From: an uncultured Sphaerochaeta sp.
GTDB taxonomy: Bacteria; Spirochaetota; Spirochaetia; Sphaerochaetales; Sphaerochaetaceae
Length of the DNA: 64,000 nt
Direction: 5' to 3'
NCBI RefSeq assembly: GCF_963667405.1
Contig: NZ_OY763408.1
Span: 2,937,757-3,001,756, forward strand
A program made the position numbers and the translations under genes. Every line of letters begins with the position of its first letter. The stretch's first letter is position 1. Shown piece after piece: positions 25,012 through 32,173 of this stretch. Below the pieces are notes generated by a model. It ran no database searches. It saw only the letters and a program-made list of their open reading frames with translations, and was not told the origin of the DNA.

Positions 25012-26655
25012 CTAGAGATTTGTGATCTCACCTCGGAAGACCGAAGCGATCTTGGAGATAAGCGGGTCATCTTCAGTCGGTATGACTTTTTGCTCTTCTT
25101 CTGCACAAAGGAAGTGCACAGGTCCCGAGAAGTTGGTTATCTCCTGGATAAGAGCCTTGAATCTTTGCTCATTCTCTTTGGCCTTGTTCTGGCAGAAAGG
25201 GGTGGAGAAGGTGAGATAGAGGGAATTCCCTTCACTTTTGACCTCATTGATGGCCTGTGCAACTTGGCTGAGCAGGGGTGCATTGGTTAGTTTGCTCACC
25301 AGTTGGGGAAGGTCGGCCTTGGTAAAGGGGCGACTGCTTTTGGGTTTTGGTTCTTCCTGGGCAACCGGCTCCGCCGAAACTTCAGCTTGCTTTGCCGGCA
25401 AGCTCGCAACGGAGGAGGACGCCTCCTGCTTGGCCTTTGGCTGGACGACAGGGGTTGTGGCAAGCAGGTCGGGCTGCACTTCAAGCTTACGTACCTGGAC
25501 TTTCACCGCCCCACTGACCAGTTCCTCACGCAATTGGGCGATTTTCTGAACCAATGAGGTGGGGGAAGATAGGTGAGGAAGGCTTGCAAGCCTGGAGATG
25601 GCCAGTTCCAGTTCGAATCGTGGATTAAGTGAGTAGCGAACCTCCCGGTACAGTTTGAGGAAGAGCTCCAAAGCTGCTTCCAGCTGTTCTGTGGTATAAG
25701 CGCTTCGCAAGGAGAGGGGAATACGTTCGCTCTGGATACCCAGAATTGCGTCTTCGGTGACCCCCGATTTGATGAACAGCATGCTGCGGAAGAAGAGGGT
25801 GAAATCCTTGATGCACTGCTCGACGGAAACACCCGCAAACAAGAGGTTTTGCACCGAGAGCAGGGCTTGGTCAGTCTTCCCTTCCAAAAGCTGGGTGACG
25901 AGGGCGACAATCTGATCGATGCCTACCAGGCCAAGCTTGCTGGAAATCTTCTCCATGGTGATGTGCCCTTGGGAGAAGGACACGACTTGGTCAAAGAGTG
26001 TATAGGCATCACGCATGGAACCGGTCGATTCTTTTGCAATCCAGAAGAGAGCATCCTCATCAGCTTCGACTCCATTCTCCACAGCTGCATCCCTCAGGCA
26101 GGATTTGATCAGGTCGAGATCGATGAGTTGGAAATGGAACTGCTGGCATCGGCTTCGGATGGTTGCCGGAACCTTTTGCAGCTCGGTGGTGGCGAAGATG
26201 AAAACAATGTATGCAGGGGGCTCCTCAATGGTCTTCAGCAGTGCATTGAACGCACTGGTGGAGAGCATATGCACCTCGTCGATGATGTAAATCTTGTACT
26301 TGCTGCTTTGGGGAGGGAAAAGCACCTCATCCTTGATCTGGCGGATATCGTTGACACTGGTATTGCTTGCACCGTCGATCTCAATGACATCCACGTTGTT
26401 GCCCTGGGCTATCTCACGGCAATTTGAGCAGACCCCACAGGGGTGGGCGGTAGGTCCTTGTTCACAGTTGAGTGATCGTGCCAGGATACGGGCGGAGGAG
26501 GTTTTTCCCACCCCTCTTGGTCCACTGAACAAGTAGGCATGGGCAATTCTTCCCATTTCGATTGCATGCTTGATGGTGGATACCACGAACTCCTGACCCA
26601 CAAGGTTGTCAAATTCCTGGGGCCGTTTCCTGGTAGCAGTTACTTCATATGCCAT
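25012..26655 (-). CDS. dnaX: DNA polymerase III subunit gamma/tau
   Basis: A 547-residue clamp-loader ATPase. It starts with the family motif YEVTATRKRPQEFDNLVGQE, has Walker A GPRGVGKTS at 45-53, a four-cysteine zinc module (CEQGPTAHPCGVCSNC), the DEVHMLSTSAFNALLKTIEEPP Walker B and sensor region, and a Pro/Ala/Lys-rich linker before a C-terminal tail. The ATG at 26655 follows an AAGGGAG site; upstream in-frame codons lack homology. It heads the dnaX-ybaB-recR operon. Confidence 0.95.
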   Translation of the reverse strand: MAYEVTATRKRPQEFDNLVGQEFVVSTIKHAIEMGRIAHAYLFSGPRGVGKTSSARILARSLNCEQGPTAHPCGVCSNCREIAQGNNVDVIEIDGASNTSVNDIRQIKDEVLFPPQSSKYKIYIIDEVHMLSTSAFNALLKTIEEPPAYIVFIFATTELQKVPATIRSRCQQFHFQLIDLDLIKSCLRDAAVENGVEADEDALFWIAKESTGSMRDAYTLFDQVVSFSQGHITMEKISSKLGLVGIDQIVALVTQLLEGKTDQALLSVQNLLFAGVSVEQCIKDFTLFFRSMLFIKSGVTEDAILGIQSERIPLSLRSAYTTEQLEAALELFLKLYREVRYSLNPRFELELAISRLASLPHLSSPTSLVQKIAQLREELVSGAVKVQVRKLEVQPDLLATTPVVQPKAKQEASSSVASLPAKQAEVSAEPVAQEEPKPKSSRPFTKADLPQLVSKLTNAPLLSQVAQAINEVKSEGNSLYLTFSTPFCQNKAKENEQRFKALIQEITNFSGPVHFLCAEEEQKVIPTEDDPLISKIASVFRGEITNL

Positions 26656-26757
26656 GAATGCTCCCTTACGAATGTACCTTGCGAGTATACCATACTTTGG
26701 CATTGTGGGGTAGAACCGCTGCAGAAGAGTGGCGATGCAAGCCCTGACGCATGGATG

Positions 26758-26783
26758 AAAAAGTGCAGATATGCAATCTGCAC
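26758..26783 (-). terminator. Terminator of the EIIA-antiporter-PII-like operon
   Basis: On the minus strand, GTGCAGAT / ATCTGCAC with a 5-base loop is followed by five T. It lies about 50 bases after the PII-like stop and separates this operon from dnaX. The rest of 26656-26833 holds only the dnaX leader. Confidence 0.8.
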
Positions 26784-26833
26784 CCATCGTAGAAGAAAAA
26801 CGTGAACATGAAGGTGTTCCAATGCCAAAGTTG

Positions 26834-27187
26834 CTAAAGTTTTTGTTCGCACAACCCGGTTTTTTGGTCGAAACAGAAGAGTACCGGCAGGACAGCCAGA
26901 TTGAGGATATCCTCTGTTCTCAAGGGAATTCCCGCTGCCTCCAGATTGGCCAGAAGCTCTTTCGCAACTGAGGTCCCTTCGATGGGCGCCATCAGAATCA
27001 ACTGCTCTCCCTCATTTTCAGCCCTGCTCTTCAGAAATCCCGTAAAGAGACTGTACTCGCTCTCAAGACTGCGATCCAGACTCATGGCATCGAAAACGGA
27101 AGCCTTGGAGATCCCAACGCTCTGGAGTGCCAGAAATACATCCTCTTTATAATCCAATTCCGATAATACTATGACAAGCATATTCAT
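26834..27187 (-). CDS. PII-like (ferredoxin-fold) small regulatory protein
   Basis: A 117-residue soluble protein. The opening MNMLVIVLSELDYKEDVFLA followed by LQSVGISKASVFDAMSL matches the first beta-alpha-beta unit of PII/CutA-like signalling proteins, in which a small protein binds a nucleotide and gates a neighbouring transporter. No nucleotide-binding motif can be named with confidence, and there is no classic T-loop tyrosine. An AGGAGG site lies 8 bases upstream of ATG 27187. It is the last gene of a tight operon with the antiporter and EIIA-type protein, so regulation of the antiporter is the natural inference. Confidence 0.68.
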   Translation of the reverse strand: MNMLVIVLSELDYKEDVFLALQSVGISKASVFDAMSLDRSLESEYSLFTGFLKSRAENEGEQLILMAPIEGTSVAKELLANLEAAGIPLRTEDILNLAVLPVLFCFDQKTGLCEQKL

Positions 27188-27199
27188 GGCTTCTTCCTC

Positions 27200-28420
27200 C
27201 TATAGATTGTCAGTTCCCACATGGGTTTCCCCTGCTTTGTGCAAGGCATACCGGGTAAGCAATGGGCCGATGATCTCCGTGATGATGGTTGTGAACAACA
27301 GCACATTGATGATGGTGGATGCGAGTTGCATTCCCGCATCACCGAACTGACCGGAACCAAATTTCTTATTGATGGCAAGGGCGAGAGCAAGAGCAACTCC
27401 TACCTGCGGCAGGAGAGAAAAACCGATAAGGGAACGGACTTTCTTCGGAGCTCTTCCAATGAACGCTCCCAAGGTGGCTCCCCCCATTTTCCCGAAGCTG
27501 CGCAAGGCAAAGTAAAGCAGGCCGAGGAGCCCGATCGTGCGGATGGAGCTGATGTCCAGGTGTGCTCCACCCAGTACAAAGAATGCGACCAGGAAGATGG
27601 GTGAGAAGTTGGAGACTATCCCCTCGCTTTTTTTGCTCAAGACCGGGGACGTGTTTACGATCATCATGCCAAAAGCCATGATCGCCAAAAGCTCCGAGAC
27701 TTCAAGCAGTTCGCAGACTCCGAGCAGGGCAAACAGGAACGTTGCCAAGAGCAGCATGATCCAGTCGTTGTTTCGTGTCTTGCGGAGTATCAGGACATAC
27801 GCAATTGCTGAGACAACCCCGATTCCCAAGGCCATGAGAATGGAGAGAAGGGCAGATCCGAGCATAAGAGGGATTGGAATGGAGCTGCCTTGCAGGTTCG
27901 AGCCTACGAAGCTTTCGATGAACACATAGATGATCAAGGCTGCTGCGTCGTCAATTCCTACGACTGCAAGAATGGTGGAGGTCAATTCGCCTTTCGCCCT
28001 GTATTGCTTGATGACTGCGACGGTTGCAGCTGGTGCGGTTGCCGAGGCAACGGCTCCGAGGAGCAAGGAAGTATTCACTCCCGCCTCAAAGATGTAGAAC
28101 AAGCCCAGATAGACCACTACAAAGGCCCCAAGGCTTTCAAATGTAACGATGGCAAGGATGCTTTTGCCCAATCTTTTGATGACATCCAGTTTCAACTCAA
28201 TGCCGATCATAAAGGCAATCAGGCCGAGTGCAATGGAAGAGACAGGGCTCAATGCTTCCAGAATGGGAGTGGAGAGCAGATGAACTACAGAATTGCCCAA
28301 CAAAACCCCAAGCAGTACATACCCCGTCACTTCAGGGATTTTGACTGCTGAGGTTATATATTTGATTACATAGGCAGAGCCGAAAATTGCGGCAAGATAG
28401 AGAAATACGTGAAATTCCAT
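27200..28420 (-). CDS. CPA2-family cation:proton antiporter
   Basis: A 406-residue membrane protein with about 12 helices and no cytoplasmic RCK domain. Family features are IPEVTGYVLLGVLLG (first repeat), AFMIGIELKLD, ASATAPAATVAVI and VVGIDDAAALIIYVF, which contains the conserved Asp pair of Kef/NhaA-like antiporters. It exchanges Na+ or K+ for protons across the inner membrane. It sits between the EIIA-type protein (6-base gap) and the PII-like protein (12-base gap), both candidate regulators replacing the missing RCK domain. Confidence 0.92.
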   Translation of the reverse strand: MEFHVFLYLAAIFGSAYVIKYITSAVKIPEVTGYVLLGVLLGNSVVHLLSTPILEALSPVSSIALGLIAFMIGIELKLDVIKRLGKSILAIVTFESLGAFVVVYLGLFYIFEAGVNTSLLLGAVASATAPAATVAVIKQYRAKGELTSTILAVVGIDDAAALIIYVFIESFVGSNLQGSSIPIPLMLGSALLSILMALGIGVVSAIAYVLILRKTRNNDWIMLLLATFLFALLGVCELLEVSELLAIMAFGMMIVNTSPVLSKKSEGIVSNFSPIFLVAFFVLGGAHLDISSIRTIGLLGLLYFALRSFGKMGGATLGAFIGRAPKKVRSLIGFSLLPQVGVALALALAINKKFGSGQFGDAGMQLASTIINVLLFTTIITEIIGPLLTRYALHKAGETHVGTDNL

Positions 28421-28426
28421 ACTACG

Positions 28427-28873
28427 TTACAGTTCAGCAAATGCAGCAAGCACTGCATTGGCATCCTTTGCCTGTCTCAGTTCTTTCCTGCGAGCAGGAT
28501 TCTTGATGACCAAGGTGATTTTTGAAAGAATCTTCAGATAATCCGCTTGCTTATCTGCAGGACCCCCTATCATGAATACCAAACGAACAGGTTTTTTGTC
28601 CAAGGCATCCCATTCGGCATCATTTTGCAATATTGCCGCCACCACGAAAAAATCCTGTATTGTTTGGAGCTTTGCATGGGGGATGGCCACTTGCAATCCG
28701 ATACCGGTGCTCATGATGGTTTCCCGTTCCAAGATAGCCTTGGTAAAGTTCTTTACATTCACGGTAGCGTCAAGTTCAGCAGCCTTATTTGCCATCACTG
28801 AAAGTATTTCTTGTTTATTGGTACTGTCCAGAAACAGTACGGATGATTCTGAAAGATAATCGAGTATCCGCAT
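28427..28873 (-). CDS. PTS EIIA type-2 (fructose/nitrogen, PtsN-like) protein
   Basis: A 148-residue EIIA domain. The phosphorylatable His lies in VAIPHAKLQ, preceded by the STGIGLQ motif, and the family RLVFMIGGPADKQADYLKIL follows. As a stand-alone EIIA without EIIB or EIIC nearby it is more likely a phosphorylation-dependent regulator than a sugar carrier; PtsN controls potassium transport in E. coli. The ATG at 28873 has a GGAGGG site upstream. It is the first gene of the antiporter operon and has its own promoter. Confidence 0.9.
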   Translation of the reverse strand: MRILDYLSESSVLFLDSTNKQEILSVMANKAAELDATVNVKNFTKAILERETIMSTGIGLQVAIPHAKLQTIQDFFVVAAILQNDAEWDALDKKPVRLVFMIGGPADKQADYLKILSKITLVIKNPARRKELRQAKDANAVLAAFAEL

Positions 28874-28893
28874 TGGGTAACCCTCCATTTCCA

Positions 28894-28922
28894 AGCATAG
28901 AAGCATCAAACTTCTTTGTAAA
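28894..28922 (-). promoter_or_regulatory. Predicted promoter of the EIIA-antiporter-PII-like operon
   Basis: On the minus strand, TTTACA (28922-28917), a 17-base spacer and TATGCT (28899-28894), followed by a short leader with GGAGGG before the ATG at 28873. Confidence 0.68.
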
Positions 28923-28971
28923 GCGCAGGAAGACAATCTTGGAAAAATCTGATTGTGCCGTTAGGGCTTTT

Positions 28972-30222
28972 TCAGCGGTAATAGTAGCGTGCATTGCTTG
29001 TGAATTCAGCGGCCAACAACGGGTTGAACGCAAAAACCTCCACCTTGATTCTATCCACGCTCTCCATCTTCACCAAGAGAAGTCCCAGTGGGTTGTGGTT
29101 GTTCAGGTTGTCCGTTTCCACATACGGAACGCCATGCCAGTTGCAATGATCCTCATCAAACACAACATAGGTTGCCTGTTCCCCGACGCCTACCTCCGAG
29201 AACGGGATGAACCCGTCTTGGGAGAGATTCAATGCATACCGGGTTTTGCCGTCTTCAATGGGAAACGCAGTATCAATCCTCACCCTTGGCTGGGAGGGAT
29301 ACCAGAGGTCGAAATGGAAGGAGATTCCCTCTCCCCACTTAGTATCTGCAAGCGGTGAGAACCAGTTGCCCTGGATGCTGTCTTCCCTATCGTACTCAAA
29401 GGTTCCCTCAATTGGAGAGAAGCCTTTGCGAAGGTCGAGATAGTGCTCCAGGAAGATCTGTTCAGTTGCAGTATCATCCAGAATGGGTTCTATCAGTGCA
29501 AGATATGGTGAGGTATGCTCTGCATCCTGTGCTGGGTAGTGCCGCTGAAGCGTACCCAGATTGCCATCTTCCGTTCCTGCCGGTTTGGGGGGAAGAAGCT
29601 TGGCATACAACTGCTGCCTCAGATCATCGGTGAAGTACGAGAAGGGGTTCTGTGCATAGAGCATAGTAAAAGGATACTTGGTATTGGCAAGTGAGTTCTT
29701 TGTTCCCCTATCGAGAACATAGAGGTCCAGATTGCTTTGTGGATTGAAAGTACCCAGCCGGTCTCCGGCTTCCACCATATCACCGACACGAAGATAGTTC
29801 TCATGTTCTAGGTCCGTTTCCAGCATGATATGCCCAAACACATAACTGACATCCTTTGATACGGCAATGCGGATGCTGTAGTCGTTGTAGGCGGAAGAAG
29901 AATCCTCAGGAGTTTCTATGTAGTGAATCTTGCCTCCAGCAGGGGCATACACAGCACAGGCAATACCAGATTTCTCAAGATAGATGTGATCAGCAGGAAA
30001 GACATGAGAGCCTGCCATGCCCAAAGGGTATACCTTGCCCAAGTCTGTTGGGAGTACCGGCAGATGGGTGAAGACCAAGGGTGATGTCTCCACTGGGAGG
30101 GAGGAGTCGAACCAATCCTCAATGGCATCCGGGCCAAGGTTCGTGAAGACATCCGGCTCGCCCTTGCAGCCGATGATGCCTACCAAGCACATGAGAACCA
30201 GAGAGAAGGCTTTTCTGTACAT
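28972..30222 (-). CDS. Lipoprotein with a degenerate M23-like domain
   Basis: A 416-residue predicted lipoprotein. It starts MYRKAFSLVLMCLVGIIGC, with the lipobox Cys at residue 20. About residues 75-180 have the outline of an M23 (LytM) peptidase: SHVFPADHIYL, VYAPAGGKIHYIE, YVFGHI and VGDMVEAGDRLG. The final HxH zinc motif is replaced by NLDLYVL, so cleavage of peptidoglycan is unlikely. The C-terminal half (about 200-416) is unrecognised and beta-rich. The ATG at 30222 is chosen because the signal sequence begins there. Confidence 0.7.
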   Translation of the reverse strand: MYRKAFSLVLMCLVGIIGCKGEPDVFTNLGPDAIEDWFDSSLPVETSPLVFTHLPVLPTDLGKVYPLGMAGSHVFPADHIYLEKSGIACAVYAPAGGKIHYIETPEDSSSAYNDYSIRIAVSKDVSYVFGHIMLETDLEHENYLRVGDMVEAGDRLGTFNPQSNLDLYVLDRGTKNSLANTKYPFTMLYAQNPFSYFTDDLRQQLYAKLLPPKPAGTEDGNLGTLQRHYPAQDAEHTSPYLALIEPILDDTATEQIFLEHYLDLRKGFSPIEGTFEYDREDSIQGNWFSPLADTKWGEGISFHFDLWYPSQPRVRIDTAFPIEDGKTRYALNLSQDGFIPFSEVGVGEQATYVVFDEDHCNWHGVPYVETDNLNNHNPLGLLLVKMESVDRIKVEVFAFNPLLAAEFTSNARYYYR

Positions 30223-30474
30223 TTCCCTGTGTCTGTCTCCACCTGTAGTATCCCATGCAAGGAGAAAATTCACAATCGGGAACTTCATGATTGGAGAGCT
30301 ATTGGGATGTTTGTCTTCTATTTAATGCGAAATAAATACTTGTAAGAGAATGTATTATTAACTCCTCGCTTTTCCTTGCATTCGAAATCCACCTGTTTTA
30401 GTATCATAGGCAGTGTACTTCCCAGCTGTGCTTGCAAGAAGCCATACTCATATCCAAAAGAGATTGTGAAGCCT

Positions 30475-31329
30475 ATGCGAGGAGATTCTTTAGCTGCTAA
30501 ATGCAAAGCCTTGGTCGAAAACCTTCCGGACGGAGTTTGTTTCTCCGATCCCCAAGGTTCCTTGTTCTATGGCAACAAGAGCTTTGCGCAATTGTTTTGT
30601 TTCAGAGACACTGAGGAGATCCTCAATGCCTCGCTTCTTTCCTATATCCATCCTGACGACCGCCCTACTGTAGAAGAGTTTCTTGGTCGCATGATGCAAT
30701 CAGAATACGGAAAAACCGTGGTACAAGTGCGAACGCCCGGTTGTGATTCCCACGAGCAATGGATTGAAATACGAGCAGTGAACACCATCACCGAGGAAGG
30801 GGCTTTCCTGGTGGTGCGGGATGTCACCAGCTACAAGACCCTTCAGGAAGAACTTCTGTTTCAGGCACTGACCGATGAGCTCACCGGGCTGTACAATCGC
30901 AGGGGGTTCAAGATGATGGCAGAGCAGGAGCTGCGGCACAGCCAGCGGCTGGAAACCGAGGTGATGATGCTCAGCGTCGACATTGATTCATTCAAGGTCA
31001 TCAACGATACCTTTGGGCATGGGGAAGGGGATAGGGTGCTCCGTCTTGTGGCAAAGACACTGCGAGCAAGCTTTCGCTCAACAGATATCATTGCACGATG
31101 GGGTGGCGATGAGTTTTTGGTGCTTGCCCTCGACGCTCCAAGTGGAACGGTTGACATCCTTACCGATCGGTTCAAGCAATCCCTGGTTGATATCTCTCGG
31201 GCAAACGCCCTTCCTTTTACAATAGAGGTTACGATCGGCAGTGCATCACGCGAAAACACTATGATTATAGGGCTTGAACAGTTGGTTCAGCAGGCCGATC
31301 GTGCAATGTACGCGTGCAAGCGTCGATAA
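30475..31329 (+). CDS. PAS-GGDEF diguanylate cyclase
   Basis: A 284-residue soluble sensor enzyme. An N-terminal PAS domain (LVENLPDGVCFSDPQGSLFY, LLSYIHPDDRPTVEEFLGRM; about 12-115) is joined by a short helix to a GGDEF domain (LTDELTGLYNRRGF onward). The active-site GGDEF at 210-214 is intact, and an RxxD product-inhibition site (RSTD) lies exactly five residues before it. It should make cyclic di-GMP from GTP in response to a small ligand or redox cue. There is no ribosome-binding site of note; ATG 30475 is the last start before the PAS domain, and GTG 30466 is an alternative. Confidence 0.92.
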   Translation: MRGDSLAAKCKALVENLPDGVCFSDPQGSLFYGNKSFAQLFCFRDTEEILNASLLSYIHPDDRPTVEEFLGRMMQSEYGKTVVQVRTPGCDSHEQWIEIRAVNTITEEGAFLVVRDVTSYKTLQEELLFQALTDELTGLYNRRGFKMMAEQELRHSQRLETEVMMLSVDIDSFKVINDTFGHGEGDRVLRLVAKTLRASFRSTDIIARWGGDEFLVLALDAPSGTVDILTDRFKQSLVDISRANALPFTIEVTIGSASRENTMIIGLEQLVQQADRAMYACKRR

Positions 31330-31330
31330 A

Positions 31331-31412
31331 AAAACCCAGCCAACAAATCGCCTGTGTCTCATGGACAATTCACTTACCGCTGCTACCTTCCGGTCCTGAC
31401 GGGGTTGGGTGA
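31331..31412 (-). ncRNA. ffs: Signal recognition particle RNA (small bacterial 4.5S type)
   Basis: On the minus strand the apical hairpin GTCAGGACCGGAAGGTAGCA matches the universally conserved SRP helix 8, with its GGAA tetraloop and the asymmetric loop that binds Ffh. The flanking ACCCAACC and GGCTGGGT pair as the closing stem, and a run of T follows at 31333-31327, acting as terminator. It lies downstream of five tRNA genes on the same strand and may share their transcript. The ends are approximate. Confidence 0.9.
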
Positions 31413-31449
31413 ACGTTCATAGCACAGAATCTGTTGACTGGGAACAAAA

Positions 31450-31534
31450 CGGAGAGGGGGGGATTCGAACCCCCGGTGCCTTTCAGCACACACGCCTTCC
31501 AAGCGTGCACCATCGACCACTCGGACACCTCTCC
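31450..31534 (-). tRNA. tRNA-Ser (anticodon GGA)
   Basis: An 85-base type II tRNA with a long variable arm. The acceptor stem GGAGAGG/CCTCTCC closes, the anticodon loop is CTTGGAA, and the T-arm has GGTTCGAATC. The discriminator is G. CCA is not encoded. Confidence 0.97.
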
Positions 31535-31580
31535 AAAGGTGTGATTACAGCGGATGAAACCAAAAAAATACCCAAGCTAT

Positions 31581-31668
31581 CGGAGAGAGAGGGATTCGAA
31601 CCCTCGGTACCGTCAGACGGTACAACGGATTTCGAGTCCGTCTCCTTCGACCACTCGGACATCTCTCC
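31581..31668 (-). tRNA. tRNA-Ser (anticodon CGA)
   Basis: An 88-base type II tRNA with acceptor GGAGAGA/TCTCTCC, anticodon loop CTCGAAA, a long variable arm and discriminator G. CCA is not encoded. Confidence 0.97.
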
Positions 31669-31700
31669 CGGTGATTATGACCGCTATACATAATGCACTA

Positions 31701-31774
31701 TGAGACCAAGAGGATTCGAACCTCCGACCCTCAGTTCCGCAAACTGATGCTCTATCCAGCTGAGCTATGGTCTC
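31701..31774 (-). tRNA. tRNA-Arg (anticodon GCG)
   Basis: A 74-base tRNA with acceptor GAGACCA/TGGTCTC and discriminator A. The anticodon stem TCAGT/ACTGA encloses TTGCGGA, giving anticodon GCG with G37. A20 in the D-loop and C35 are the arginine identity elements. GCG reads CGC and CGU without the A34-to-inosine edit that the usual ACG species needs. Confidence 0.93.
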
Positions 31775-31795
31775 AAATACTGTAAAAAAACAGAA

Positions 31796-31882
31796 CGGAG
31801 AGGGGGGGATTCGAACCCCCGGACCCGTTACCAGGTCAACTCCTTAGCAGGGAGCCCGATTCGGCCACTCTCGCACCTCTCC
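31796..31882 (-). tRNA. tRNA-Ser (anticodon GCT)
   Basis: An 87-base type II tRNA with acceptor GGAGAGG/CCTCTCC, anticodon loop CTGCTAA, a long variable arm and discriminator G. It reads AGC and AGU. Confidence 0.97.
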
Positions 31883-31920
31883 AACTCAAAAAAAACGACT
31901 ACACCTTGCAGATGCAAGAA

Positions 31921-32005
31921 CGGAGAGAGGGGGATTCGAACCCTCGGAGACTTTCGCCTCAACGGTTTTCAAGACCGCCTCCTTCGACCGCTCGGACATC
32001 TCTCC
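31921..32005 (-). tRNA. tRNA-Ser (anticodon TGA)
   Basis: An 85-base type II tRNA with acceptor GGAGAGA/TCTCTCC, anticodon loop CTTGAAA and discriminator G. It is the first gene of the tRNA cluster in the transcribed direction. Confidence 0.97.
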
Positions 32006-32065
32006 AAAAAGACATGACTACAAGCCATGCGACTCTTAGGCTGCTTAGCTATCAATCGGGTTTCC

Positions 32066-32094
32066 ACTATAGTCAGTGCCTCAATCTTTGTCAA
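32066..32094 (-). promoter_or_regulatory. Strong predicted promoter of the tRNA-SRP RNA cluster
   Basis: On the minus strand, a perfect TTGACA (32094-32089), exactly 17 bases, then TATAGT (32071-32066). Transcription would begin about 50 bases before tRNA-Ser(TGA). I see no strong promoter or terminator between the five tRNAs, so the cluster is probably one transcript. Confidence 0.85.
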
Positions 32095-32135
32095 TAACCT
32101 GCGCGAGAGAAAACCTATCCGGCCGTGGGTATTTC

Positions 32136-32164
32136 TTGACAGTGCAACTCTCTCTTGTCATCAT
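32136..32164 (+). promoter_or_regulatory. Predicted promoter of the M28 peptidase gene (leaderless geometry)
   Basis: TTGACA (32136-32141), 17 bases and CATCAT (32159-32164), then 9 bases to the ATG at 32174. A weak GGA within those 9 bases could still serve ribosome binding. Confidence 0.45.
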
Positions 32165-32173
32165 GGAACGACC

